Shown here: positions 1-12,238 of the stretch, in pieces | Layout of the letters: each line of letters starts with the position of its first letter | Numbering within the stretch: the first letter of the stretch is position 1 | NCBI RefSeq assembly: GCF_005484965.1 | Contig: NZ_CP034036.1 | Coordinates: 4,526,001 to 4,590,000, forward strand | Direction: 5' to 3' | Length of the DNA stretch: 64,000 nt | Source of the DNA: Brenneria nigrifluens DSM 30175 = ATCC 13028 | Lineage (GTDB): Bacteria; Pseudomonadota; Gammaproteobacteria; Enterobacterales; Enterobacteriaceae | Translations under genes and position numbers: made by a program | The notes under the pieces: generated by a model | The model's input: only the letters and a program-made list of their open reading frames with translations | Told to the model about the DNA's origin: nothing | Database searches by the model: none

Positions 1-633
1 GAACGGCTTGTCGATGGCACGCTCAGGTTCCGGGATGTAGGTATCCAGGTGACCGGCCAGTTCGATGATTTTCGCTTCCCACTCGGCTTCGCCTTCCAGC
101 GCTTTCAGCGCGGAACCACGCACGATTGGAGTATCGTCGCCCGGGAAGTCGTACTGAGACAGCAGTTCGCGCACTTCCATCTCAACCAGTTCCAGCAGCT
201 CTTCATCATCAACCATGTCGCATTTGTTCAGGAACACGATGATGTAAGGAACGCCTACCTGGCGACCCAGCAGGATGTGCTCACGGGTCTGCGGCATCGG
301 GCCGTCAGTGGCGGCAACAACCAGGATCGCGCCGTCCATCTGCGCGGCGCCGGTGATCATGTTTTTCACATAGTCGGCGTGTCCCGGGCAGTCAACGTGC
401 GCGTAGTGGCGAGTCGGGGTATCGTATTCAACGTGAGAGGTGTTGATGGTGATACCACGGGCTTTTTCTTCCGGCGCGTTATCGATCTGGTCGAATGCGC
501 GGGCGGAACCGCCGTAGGTTTTAGCCAGCACGGAGGTGATAGCCGCAGTCAGCGTTGTTTTACCATGGTCAACGTGGCCGATAGTACCGACGTTAACGTG
601 CGGTTTTGTACGTTCAAATTTTTCTTTAGACAT
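1..633 (-). CDS. tuf: Elongation factor Tu, N-terminal part (cut by window edge)
   Basis: EF-Tu is the GTPase that delivers aminoacyl-tRNA to the ribosome. The minus strand reads MSKEKFERTKPHVNVGTIGH followed by the P-loop GHVDHGKT, which is diagnostic for EF-Tu. The frame is open for 211 codons to the window edge, about half of the usual 394 residues. The ATG at 633 has an AGAGGG ribosome site about 8 bases upstream. It lies directly downstream of the Thr-Tyr-Gly-Thr tRNA cluster, as tufB does in E. coli, so this copy is most likely tufB and cotranscribed with the tRNAs. The second tuf copy, if present, is outside the window. Confidence 0.97.
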   Translation of the reverse strand, partial: MSKEKFERTKPHVNVGTIGHVDHGKTTLTAAITSVLAKTYGGSARAFDQIDNAPEEKARGITINTSHVEYDTPTRHYAHVDCPGHADYVKNMITGAAQMDGAILVVAATDGPMPQTREHILLGRQVGVPYIIVFLNKCDMVDDEELLELVEMEVRELLSQYDFPGDDTPIVRGSALKALEGEAEWEAKIIELAGHLDTYIPEPERAIDKPF

Positions 634-741
634 CGATAGTCCCTCTAAGACACGGATAAATCGGTGGTATCACCACATCAACCAAGCGGTTTGCTTGCTG
701 AATTTTTTAACAGAAAGAAATCAGGAGGAAGAATAAAGAAG

Positions 742-817
742 TGGTGCTGATAGGCAGATTCGAACTGCCGACCTCACCCTTACCAAGGGTGCGCTCTACC
801 AACTGAGCTATATCAGC
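742..817 (-). tRNA. thrT: tRNA-Thr (anticodon GGT)
   Basis: 76 nt including encoded CCA. The cloverleaf starts GCTGATATAGCTC, and the anticodon GGT lies at plus-strand 782-784. It is the last tRNA before tuf, equivalent to E. coli thrT. Confidence 0.97.
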
Positions 818-824
818 ACATCTT

Positions 825-899
<75 letters not shown>

Positions 900-1106
900 A
901 TCCTGGAACTCGGCTACCTGATTTTTCTGTAGATTTTGAAATTGGAGAATAACGTTACCCTCCGCATTCTTCGATCCGGCTTAGTATTACATACCGTATC
1001 GATTTTATCCTGTCGCCAGGATTGAATCTGTCGAAGGTTCTCACCTTCTCCAACGTGATACAAGCTGCTTATCACATCGGTTCAGCCATTTTTCATGGCT
1101 TGAATT

Positions 1107-1191
<85 letters not shown>

Positions 1192-1206
1192 TGATTGTCT
1201 ACTTGA

Positions 1207-1282
<76 letters not shown>

Positions 1283-1296
1283 ATCAAGTGCTGCGC

Positions 1297-1325
1297 ATTC
1301 TAGGTAGACCGAACGACCTATGCAA
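1297..1325 (-). promoter_or_regulatory. Promoter of the thrU-tyrU-glyT-thrT-tuf operon
   Basis: On the minus strand there is a -35 TTGCAT (1320-1325), a 17-nt spacer and a -10 TAGAAT (1297-1302). A G+C-rich discriminator (GCGC) follows, typical of stringently controlled stable-RNA promoters. A T-tract just upstream of the -35 could act as an UP element. The -10 lies about 14 nt from the first tRNA base. The remainder of the gap up to 1613 shows no other recognisable feature apart from the ribosome site of the next gene. Confidence 0.7.
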
Positions 1326-1613
1326 CAAAAAAATTGCCCAAAACGCACTATCGCTTAGATTTTATCCAAATTTGAACCTGGATCCACACCGGCAATAATA
1401 ATTAGCCTAAAGAAACGCCTAATCTGGCGAACACAGGATAGCTGAAGGATAAAATATCAACCCGGTCCGTTGCACCAAAACAGTGATAATCGCCCCGCCT
1501 GAATGCATTTTTTTTGACCGCCACGCCCGCGATTCCCCATATCCGGCCGGTTATCGCTGATTGGAACGAATTTTGCTTTATCTGAAGCATGTTCACCGGC
1601 CTGGAGACTCATC

Positions 1614-2162
1614 ATGAAAATCGTATCCCTCAATGTCGCCACTCTGCCAGTCTATCGCGGCGAGCTTGCCAATCTATTGATAGATGCGGTCGCCAAAGGA
1701 GCCTCTGTTGGATTTCAGACCCCGTTATCCCATGAGGCAGCGGAGAGTTATTTTCACGGCTTACGCCCGTCGATCGCCAAAGGTGAGCGCATGCTGTGGA
1801 TCGCCCGCGACGCGGAGGGAGTGGTCGGAAGTGTGCAGTTAGAACTCTGTCAAAAATCCAACGGACAGAATCGAGCCGAGATCCAAAAATTGCTGGTACA
1901 CAGCCGGACAAGGAGAATGGGCATCGGCAGGCGATTGATGCAAAACCTGGAAAAGGCCGCCCTCCAGCAGCAACGCGGGTTACTTTATCTGGATACGCAG
2001 GCGGGCTCTCCTGCGGAGATCTTCTATCGCTCGCTGGGATACCGCTACTTAGGCGAACTTCCCGACTATGCCAGCACGCCCGATGGCTATTACCACCCCA
2101 CCGCGATTTATTATAAGCGCCTCTTCGCGGTGAATCACGTAGAGCGGGCGCTTGCCAGCTAA
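1614..2162 (+). CDS. GNAT-family N-acetyltransferase
   Basis: A 182-residue protein with the GNAT fold. Around residues 90-110 it has the core IQKLLVHSRTRRMGIGRRLM, in which RRMGIGRR is the acetyl-CoA pyrophosphate-binding Q/R-x-x-G-x-G/A loop of motif A. A downstream FYRSLGY is the usual C-terminal GNAT strand motif. It therefore probably transfers acetyl from acetyl-CoA to an amine, but the substrate cannot be told. The start ATG has GGAG 7 bases upstream. It lies alone between the tRNA operon and coaA, a position with no counterpart in E. coli, so it is a lineage-specific insertion. Base composition does not differ obviously from the neighbours. Confidence 0.85.
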   Translation: MKIVSLNVATLPVYRGELANLLIDAVAKGASVGFQTPLSHEAAESYFHGLRPSIAKGERMLWIARDAEGVVGSVQLELCQKSNGQNRAEIQKLLVHSRTRRMGIGRRLMQNLEKAALQQQRGLLYLDTQAGSPAEIFYRSLGYRYLGELPDYASTPDGYYHPTAIYYKRLFAVNHVERALAS

Positions 2163-2377
2163 CGCCCATCCCCGGCGTCACTTTATTAGGGACACCGGGT
2201 AGCAAACTGATTTTCTCTTCTTTTTCTCACCGGCAAAGTGTTAACCTGCCCCTAATCAAAACTATTACACCAAGAAAAGGTTCTACGGCCTGAGGCGAGC
2301 GGATTATACTATGCTGCTCGTTTATCGGTGGGCTGAAATCCCCTTTCTTACCTGTATAAGCAGGCAGAATCAGACTT

Positions 2378-3328
2378 ATGAGAAATAGAGAGCAATCTTT
2401 GGCTACGCCATATCTGCAATTTGATCGCCGCCAATGGGCCGCCTTGCGCGATTCTGTCCCACTAACGCTGACGGAAGAAGAGATAGTCAAGCTGAAAGGG
2501 ATTAATGAAGATCTATCCTTGGATGAAGTCGCTGAAATTTATTTGCCCTTGTCCCGCCTGCTTAACTTCTATATCAACTCAAACCTGCGCCGACAGGCGG
2601 TCTTAGAGCAGTTTCTGGGAACTGATGGCCAGAAGATCCCTTATATCATCAGTATTGCAGGCAGCGTAGCCGTCGGCAAAAGCACCACGGCGCGCGTATT
2701 GCAGGCGTTACTCAGCCGTTGGCCTGAACATCGCAGCGTGGAGCTCATCACCACCGACGGCTTTCTTCATCCGAATAAAGTTTTAAAAGATCGCAATCTG
2801 ATGAAGAAAAAGGGCTTTCCCCAGTCTTATGATATGCATAGTTTGGTGAACTTTGTTTCCGCTATTAAGTCAGGCGCAGACAGGGTCACAGCACCGATTT
2901 ATTCACATCTAATCTATGATATTGTGCCAAATCACCATAAGGTACTACAGCAGCCTGATATTTTGATATTGGAAGGGTTAAACGTATTACAGAGCGGCAT
3001 GGATTATCCCCATGACCCGCACAGAGTTTTTGTCTCTGACTTCGTTGATTTTTCAATTTATGTCGATGCGCCGGAAGAGCTATTAAAAAGCTGGTATATC
3101 AACCGTTTCCTGAAATTCCGCCAGGGCGCCTTTTCCAATCCAAGCTCCTATTTTCACAATTACGCCAGGCTGCCGGAGCAAGAAGCCATCGATATCGCCT
3201 CACAGCTTTGGCGAGAGATAAACGGGCTTAATTTAAAGCAAAATATTCTGCCAACGCGTGAAAGAGCCAGTCTTATTATGACAAAAAGCGCCAATCATGC
3301 CGTGGAATACGTCCGTTTGAGGAAGTAA
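2378..3328 (+). CDS. coaA: Pantothenate kinase type I
   Basis: CoaA phosphorylates pantothenate with ATP, the first and feedback-controlled step of coenzyme A synthesis in the cytosol. The protein is 316 residues, the same length as E. coli CoaA, and nearly collinear with it. The P-loop GSVAVGKS is at residues 95-102, and the segments ITTDGFLHPN and SHLIYDIVPN form the pantothenate/ATP site. The start chosen gives MRNREQSLATPYLQFDR, which aligns with the known N-terminus. The gene converges on birA and shares a bidirectional terminator with it. The 215-nt gap upstream has no clear hairpin. Confidence 0.97.
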   Translation: MRNREQSLATPYLQFDRRQWAALRDSVPLTLTEEEIVKLKGINEDLSLDEVAEIYLPLSRLLNFYINSNLRRQAVLEQFLGTDGQKIPYIISIAGSVAVGKSTTARVLQALLSRWPEHRSVELITTDGFLHPNKVLKDRNLMKKKGFPQSYDMHSLVNFVSAIKSGADRVTAPIYSHLIYDIVPNHHKVLQQPDILILEGLNVLQSGMDYPHDPHRVFVSDFVDFSIYVDAPEELLKSWYINRFLKFRQGAFSNPSSYFHNYARLPEQEAIDIASQLWREINGLNLKQNILPTRERASLIMTKSANHAVEYVRLRK

Positions 3329-3339
3329 ATGGGCGCTTT

Positions 3340-3374
3340 AAATAAGGGGATGGTAGTAACACCCCCTTATTTTA
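3340..3374. terminator. Bidirectional terminator coaA/birA
   Basis: An inverted repeat AATAAGGGG...CCCCTTATT is flanked by A and T runs, so it can terminate in both directions. It lies between the convergent coaA and birA and overlaps the birA stop codon. Confidence 0.75.
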
Positions 3375-4331
3375 TAATCCTCTTAACGAAATTTCTCCGC
3401 CAATATACTGTGTCAATTCACCATCACTCTCCAGTAACAACGCTCCCTGATTATCAATGCCTCGCTCAATCCCATGTATTTCTCTATTACCAATAAGCAA
3501 TTTGACCGGACGGTTAAAATAATTATCCAACTGCTCCCATCGGGAAATAAACGGCGCCAGCCCCTGTTGCTCGAAGGTGGCTAACGCGCGTCTAAGCTCT
3601 GAAATCAGCGTCGCGCTCAGCGTATTACGATCGACGTCGATCCCCGCTTCCTGAAGGTTGATCCAACCCTGATCGATCACTCTATCTGCAGGCTCACGCA
3701 TCCGTAAATTGATACCGACACCAATGACCAAATGCGCCGCGTCACCGGTTTTTCCCGTTAACTCAACCAGAATACCGGCCAGCTTGCGATCGTTGAGATA
3801 GAGATCGTTCGGCCATTTGACACGAACCCCGTCAGCGCCGAGCTTATGCAGCACCTCGGCCATCACGATCCCAATGACCAGACTGACGCCGACCGCCGCC
3901 GCCGGGCCTTGTTCCAAACGCCAATACAGTGATAAATAAAGATTGGCGCCAAAGGGAGAAAACCACTGACGCCCCCGGCGACCGCGCCCAGACTGCTGGT
4001 ACTCCGCAATACAGGCATCCCCGCAGGATAACGAATTCAACCTGTCCAGAAGATATTGATTGGTTGAGTCAACCACAGGCAAAACCGTGACGCCACCGTC
4101 CGGCAAGGCGCCGAGGATCTGTTTCTCATCCAGCAGTTGCATCGGTGCGGGTAGGCAATATCCTTTCCCGGTAACGGTAAAAACATCTATCCCCCACTCC
4201 CGGATAGTCTGAATATGTTTATTAATCGCCGCCCGGCTCATCCCCATCATTCCACCCAGTACTTCCCCTGAGTAAAACCCGCCGTCAGACAGAACCTTGA
4301 TTAATCTGAGAGGAACTTTAATATCCTTCAT
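3372..4331 (-). CDS. birA: Biotin-protein ligase / biotin operon repressor
   Basis: BirA makes biotinyl-5'-AMP, transfers biotin to the acetyl-CoA carboxylase carrier protein and, as the holo-repressor, controls the bio operon. The protein is 319 residues (E. coli 321). An N-terminal winged helix-turn-helix occupies roughly residues 1-60 (GMSRAAINKHIQ). The adenylate-binding loop GRGRRG is at 115-120 and KWPNDLYL follows later, with a small C-terminal SH3-like domain. Its ATG overlaps the murB stop as ATGA, so the two genes are translationally coupled, as in E. coli. Confidence 0.97.
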   Translation of the reverse strand: MKDIKVPLRLIKVLSDGGFYSGEVLGGMMGMSRAAINKHIQTIREWGIDVFTVTGKGYCLPAPMQLLDEKQILGALPDGGVTVLPVVDSTNQYLLDRLNSLSCGDACIAEYQQSGRGRRGRQWFSPFGANLYLSLYWRLEQGPAAAVGVSLVIGIVMAEVLHKLGADGVRVKWPNDLYLNDRKLAGILVELTGKTGDAAHLVIGVGINLRMREPADRVIDQGWINLQEAGIDVDRNTLSATLISELRRALATFEQQGLAPFISRWEQLDNYFNRPVKLLIGNREIHGIERGIDNQGALLLESDGELTQYIGGEISLRGL

Positions 4332-5365
4332 GATAACACCCCGACAGCATCCACCTCTCCAGTGGCGGCAATAAAACGAACTTCTGGCTCCAGCCAGATA
4401 CCAAATCGTTCAGCCACCTGGCCGCGGACATGGCGTGCCAGATTGACGATATCCTGGCTGGTCGCGTTGCCTTTATTAATCAGCACTAGTGCCTGTTGGT
4501 CGTGTACCGCTGCGCCGCCCACCTGAAAACCTTTTAAGCGGCACTGATCTATCAACCACCCGGCCGCCAGCTTTATCTGACCATCTGGTTGTAAATAATG
4601 GGGAGCGCTTGGGTATTTTTGCAAAATATCAGCAGCATGCTCCGCCGTAATAACCGGGTTTTTAAAGAAACTGCCCGCATTCCCGGTAACCGCTGGATCC
4701 GGCAATTTACTACGCCGCATATGGCAAACCATATCGAATATTTGCCGAGGTGTGGCCGTAGCCGCATCCAGCTTATTCAAATCACCGTAGCCTAATACCG
4801 GATTCCAGTTTTTATGCAAAAACAAGCCAACGGCGGTGATGACAAATCCATCCCTGTATTGATGTTTGAATATACTTTCCCGGTAACCAAATTGGCACTC
4901 GGAAGCAGTAAGACGTTTTACTGTGCCAAGGTTCAGATCTAACAAATCGACATACTCACATACGCTCTTCAGCTCTACGCCATAGGCACCAATATTCTGT
5001 ATTGGTGCGGAGCCAACGCATCCTGGGATCAACGCAAGATTCTCTAAACCCGCCATCCCCAATTCGAGCGAGTACTGCACCAGACGGTGCCAATTTTCAC
5101 CGGCGCCGATATGAAGATGCCATCCATCAGCATTTTCCTTAACATCAATACCTTTAACACGATTAAGCAGGACCGTTCCGGCAAAGTCTTCCAGGAAAAG
5201 AATATTACTTCCTTCCCCCAACAGCAAAACAGGGCGTTGCGATAAACGGGCTGTACGCCATCCAGCAATGAGTTGCGCTTGCGTATCGGCAACGGTGACT
5301 TGCGACGCGAAAACAGGTAATGCGAAGGTATGATATGGTTTTAGCGATATGACACTATTCGTCAT
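4328..5365 (-). CDS. murB: UDP-N-acetylenolpyruvoylglucosamine reductase
   Basis: MurB is the FAD enzyme that reduces UDP-GlcNAc-enolpyruvate to UDP-MurNAc in peptidoglycan synthesis. Seen are the FAD-binding segment LGEGSNILFL, the middle part IPGCVGSAPIQNIGAYGVE, the catalytic serine region GNAGSFFKNP and the C-terminal glutamate motif WLEPEVRF. Starting at the ATG at 5365 gives 345 residues, MTNSVISLKPYHTF, which aligns with the E. coli start. An in-frame ATG at 5398 adds 11 residues and has a better AGGT ribosome site, so it cannot be excluded. The gene is immediately downstream of the rrn operon and is coupled to birA. Confidence 0.95.
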   Translation of the reverse strand: MTNSVISLKPYHTFALPVFASQVTVADTQAQLIAGWRTARLSQRPVLLLGEGSNILFLEDFAGTVLLNRVKGIDVKENADGWHLHIGAGENWHRLVQYSLELGMAGLENLALIPGCVGSAPIQNIGAYGVELKSVCEYVDLLDLNLGTVKRLTASECQFGYRESIFKHQYRDGFVITAVGLFLHKNWNPVLGYGDLNKLDAATATPRQIFDMVCHMRRSKLPDPAVTGNAGSFFKNPVITAEHAADILQKYPSAPHYLQPDGQIKLAAGWLIDQCRLKGFQVGGAAVHDQQALVLINKGNATSQDIVNLARHVRGQVAERFGIWLEPEVRFIAATGEVDAVGVLS

Positions 5366-5473
5366 AGTATGAGTACTCTTTAGCTCAGATATTGCCATAG
5401 TCTACCTGATCCAGAGTGGATGGTAGCGTGGTTTTATCTTAATAACGACCGCGATTCATCGTCATTCCACAAC

Positions 5474-5507
5474 GCAAAAAGCCCCATGCTTTCGCATGAG
5501 GCTTTCT
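5474..5507 (-). terminator. Distal rrn terminator
   Basis: On the minus strand, AAGCCTCATGC-GAAA-GCATGGGGCTT (one G-T pair) is followed by TTTTTGCG. This is a strong GNRA-loop rho-independent terminator and the second one after the 5S gene. Confidence 0.85.
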
Positions 5508-5516
5508 ACTTGTTTG

Positions 5517-5529
5517 ATGCCTGGCAGTT
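5517..5529 (-). pseudogene. Remnant of a second 5S rRNA gene (3' tip only)
   Basis: 13 nt identical to the 3' tip of the intact 5S gene (compare 5685-5697), embedded in a longer shared string starting TGTTTGATGC (5511-5529 against about 5679-5697). Like the intact copy, it is followed on the minus strand by its own terminator (5474-5507). The body of the gene is missing, and the hairpin repeat at 5533-5603 begins 3 nt away. This fits an ancestral tandem 5S-terminator duplication that lost one 5S body. Confidence 0.55.
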
Positions 5530-5532
5530 TAC

Positions 5533-5603
5533 GGCCCACGTCCCTGTGGGCCGCCCTTCGGGCCGGTGCTGCGCACCGTTCAAATCCGCTCCCGGCGGAT
5601 TTG
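5533..5603. repeat. Multi-hairpin intergenic repeat, copy A
   Basis: Four consecutive perfect hairpins: GGCCCAC/GTGGGCC (5533-5552), GCCC-TTC-GGGC (5553-5563), CGGTGC-TGC-GCACCG (5564-5578) and CAAATCCGC-TCCCG-GCGGATTTG (5581-5603). The same module order, with different but compensated stem bases, occurs at 5813-5880 and, on the other strand, inside 37218-37489. No function is known to me. Confidence 0.75.
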
Positions 5604-5640
5604 TCCTACTGAAGAGCACCTTACCGACAAACAACAGGCA

Positions 5641-5672
5641 AAACAAAAGGCCCAGTCTTGCGACTGGGCCTT
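5641..5672 (-). terminator. Proximal rrn terminator after 5S
   Basis: The minus strand reads AAGGCCCAGTC-GCAA-GACTGGGCCTT followed by TTGTTT, a GNRA-loop rho-independent terminator about 12 nt past the 5S 3' end. Confidence 0.9.
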
Positions 5673-5684
5673 CCGTTCTGTTTG

Positions 5685-5804
5685 ATGCCTGGCAGTTCCC
5701 TACTCTCACATGGGGAGACCCCACACTACCATCGGCGCTACGGCGTTTCACTGCTGAGTTCGGCATGGGGTCAGGTGGGACCACCGCGCTATCGCCGCCA
5801 GGCA
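5685..5804 (-). rRNA. rrf: 5S ribosomal RNA
   Basis: 120 nt. The terminal stem TGCCTGGC/GCCAGGCA is present, together with the conserved loop sequences around the CCATGCCGAACTC segment. It is the last gene of the rrn operon, 201 nt after the 23S gene. Confidence 0.97.
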
Positions 5805-5812
5805 AATTTCTC

Positions 5813-5880
5813 GTCTCTTCCTGAGACTCGCCCTTCGGGCCGTCGCTACGCGACGTACAAAATCGTTCCCGACGATTTTG
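5813..5880. repeat. Multi-hairpin intergenic repeat, copy B (23S-5S spacer)
   Basis: Hairpins in the same order as copy A: GTCTC-TTCCT-GAGAC (5813-5827), GCCC-TTC-GGGC (5830-5840), CGTCGC-TAC-GCGACG (5841-5855) and CAAAATCGT-TCCCG-ACGATTTTG (5858-5880). Stem bases differ from copy A but remain paired, and the last loop TCCCG is identical. It lies inside the transcribed 23S-5S spacer, so these hairpins are made as RNA. Confidence 0.75.
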
Positions 5881-6005
5881 TCTGTTCCCTTTTCAGGCCA
5901 GCGCTCCGCGCTGTTTGATGTCCGCGTTATACGCAAACATTTTAATCTTCAATCCGTCAACAAGCTGAATATTGTGAGTCACTCTCAAAACACCTTCGGT
6001 GTTGT

Positions 6006-9013
<3,008 letters not shown>

Positions 9014-9127
9014 TCACAACCCGAAAGTGTCTCGGATTGCAATTTTTGAGAGACTCTGACACAACAAAATCATTACCCTCGCGGGTAATGTTCAGCTGCG
9101 TCGTTTCAATTTTCAGCTTGTTCCGGA

Positions 9128-9140
9128 TTGTTAAAGAGCA
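9128..9140 (-). promoter_or_regulatory. Spacer boxA antitermination site
   Basis: The minus strand reads TGCTCTTTAACAA, identical to the leader boxA at 11161-11173, in the 16S-23S spacer just upstream of 23S. It is a NusB-S10 binding site for rrn antitermination. Confidence 0.85.
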
Positions 9141-9212
9141 ATATCGTAAACACGACTCGTTAAAGTCATCTTTACGATATTCGGTGATAATGTCTTTCAC
9201 TCATTATCAGGA

Positions 9213-9288
9213 TGGCGTCCCCAAGGGGATTCGAACCCCTGTTACAGCCGTGAAAGGGCAGTGTCCTAGGCCTCTAGACGATGGGGAC
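9213..9288 (-). tRNA. gltT: tRNA-Glu (anticodon TTC)
   Basis: 76 nt including CCA. The acceptor is GTCCCC and the anticodon TTC is at plus-strand 9252-9254. It is the single spacer tRNA of this rrn operon, as in E. coli rrnB. The rest of the spacers (9014-9212 and 9289-9468) holds the boxA and processing stems. Confidence 0.97.
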
Positions 9289-9468
9289 CCGAAATCTGCT
9301 TATCGAATCAATGATTCGATAATTTCGGGTAAGGGCGCGATGTTTACACAACACAATCAAGCGACCTGCTTAGCTGTCGCCGCCCTCACCTTGAGGTAAT
9401 GCCTTGCTCGTTATTTTCATCAGACAATCTGTTGTGGACACTGCACCTTCCAATATCTCACTTCAGTT

Positions 9469-11010
<1,542 letters not shown>

Positions 11011-11160
11011 AAGATTTGTTTGATTCGCTAAGTTAATAGCATGCTCAAAGAATTTATAACTGTTTATTCGTAATGAATTTACTGTCAGTCACTCTTCAAG
11101 ACTTTTTATATCGTTTGCGGATATCGTCTTGTGAGTGCCCACACAGATTGTCTGATTAAA

Positions 11161-11173
11161 TTGTTAAAGAGCA
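11161..11173 (-). promoter_or_regulatory. Leader boxA antitermination site
   Basis: The minus strand reads TGCTCTTTAACAA in the rrn leader, about 150 nt before 16S. It recruits the NusA/B/E/G-SuhB antitermination complex in known systems. Confidence 0.85.
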
Positions 11174-11204
11174 GTGCCACGTTACGCTGTGGCGCGGGCC
11201 GCAT

Positions 11205-11232
11205 ATGTTATGCAATTCCGCTGTGAAGTCAA
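11205..11232 (-). promoter_or_regulatory. rrn promoter P2
   Basis: -35 TTGACT (11227-11232), a 16-nt spacer and -10 TAACAT (11205-11210), about 100 nt downstream of P1. The arrangement is the same as E. coli rrnB P1-P2. Confidence 0.75.
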
Positions 11233-11301
11233 GTGATTATTGCCTGGCTTCCTACCGTCATCACAACCGCGTTGCCGCCGTTGCCCTGTCAGTGGAGGCG
11301 C

Positions 11302-11352
11302 ATTATAGGGCGTTCTCAGCGGCTTACAAGGGCTAAATGCAAAAAAATAATC
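11302..11352 (-). promoter_or_regulatory. rrn promoter P1 with UP element
   Basis: -35 TTGTAA (11324-11329), a 16-nt spacer, -10 TATAAT (11302-11307) and the GCGCC discriminator that gives ppGpp/initiating-NTP control. Upstream, the A/T tract at 11336-11352 is a likely UP element. P1 starts only about 50 nt past the murI stop, so Fis sites would fall inside murI. Confidence 0.85.
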
Positions 11353-11380
11353 AAGCGCCTACTATTTACCCATAACCGTA

Positions 11381-12238
11381 TTAAAGCGGTAGTTTTTCCA
11401 GCGAATAGAACCCATAACGCTGTAATACCGGCCAGAGCGTGGCAACTTTCGGCGTAATCGCCAGGCAATAAACCAGATTCTTTTCCGTTGAAAGGTGCGC
11501 CGGTTCAAAATTGGCGACCAGCCATGCCGTTCTTCTGGCAATGGCCGAACCCGAATCCACCAGCCGGGTGCCATCCGGCAGCGCCAGGCGCAGTTCCTGC
11601 GCTAATAAAGGAAAATGCGTACACCCCAGCACCACCGTGTCTGGCGGTTCCGCCAGCCGCAGCCATGGCCGCAAGATTTTTTGCAGATCTTCGGTCGCGA
11701 TGGTTTCCCCCTGCAACTTTGCCTCGGCCAGTTCAACCAGTTCAGCAGAGCCGAGTGATAATATCCGGCAATCATTTGCAAAGCGGGCAATCAGTTCATG
11801 GGTATAGGAGCGCTGCACGGTGGCGCGGGTTGCCAGCAGGCCGACAACGCCGTTACGCGTTAGCTTCGCCGCGGGCTTAATTGCCGGCACCACCCCTACC
11901 ACCGGAAAAGTGAAACGTTCACGCAAGGCAGGAAGAGAAATGGTGCTTGCGGTGTTGCAGGCAATCACCACCAGCGACAGCTGGTGGTGCTGCTGAATGG
12001 CGCTAACAATCTTGACGACGCGCTCGATAATAAACTGCTGCGGTTTTTCGCCGTAGGGAAAAGCCTCGTTATCAAATGCGTAGATATAGTGGAGATCCGG
12101 CAATAACTGCCGGATCTCATCATAAATAGACAGCCCGCCCACGCCGGAGTCAAACACCAGAACCGTGGGACGGGATGGCAGGTCAGAAGATATAACTTCC
12201 GGTGAGATAGTATTCTCGCCCTGCCGTACGGTAGCCAT
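11381..12238 (-). CDS. murI: Glutamate racemase
   Basis: MurI interconverts L- and D-glutamate and supplies D-Glu for peptidoglycan. From the ATG at 12238 the protein is 285 residues, the E. coli length. It has VFDSGVGGLS (29-38), the catalytic cysteine C94 in ACNTAST and C206 in GCTHFP. A longer frame from 12283 exists, but the extra 15 residues are not family-like. A GAGAC ribosome site precedes the chosen start. The start lies inside the end of btuB (56-bp overlap), as in E. coli, implying coupled expression. Confidence 0.95.
   Translation of the reverse strand: MATVRQGENTISPEVISSDLPSRPTVLVFDSGVGGLSIYDEIRQLLPDLHYIYAFDNEAFPYGEKPQQFIIERVVKIVSAIQQHHQLSLVVIACNTASTISLPALRERFTFPVVGVVPAIKPAAKLTRNGVVGLLATRATVQRSYTHELIARFANDCRILSLGSAELVELAEAKLQGETIATEDLQKILRPWLRLAEPPDTVVLGCTHFPLLAQELRLALPDGTRLVDSGSAIARRTAWLVANFEPAHLSTEKNLVYCLAITPKVATLWPVLQRYGFYSLEKLPL

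Noticed and set aside
49..639. 196-residue open frame on the plus strand
   Set aside because: It is antisense to tuf; the minus-strand frame encodes unmistakable EF-Tu.
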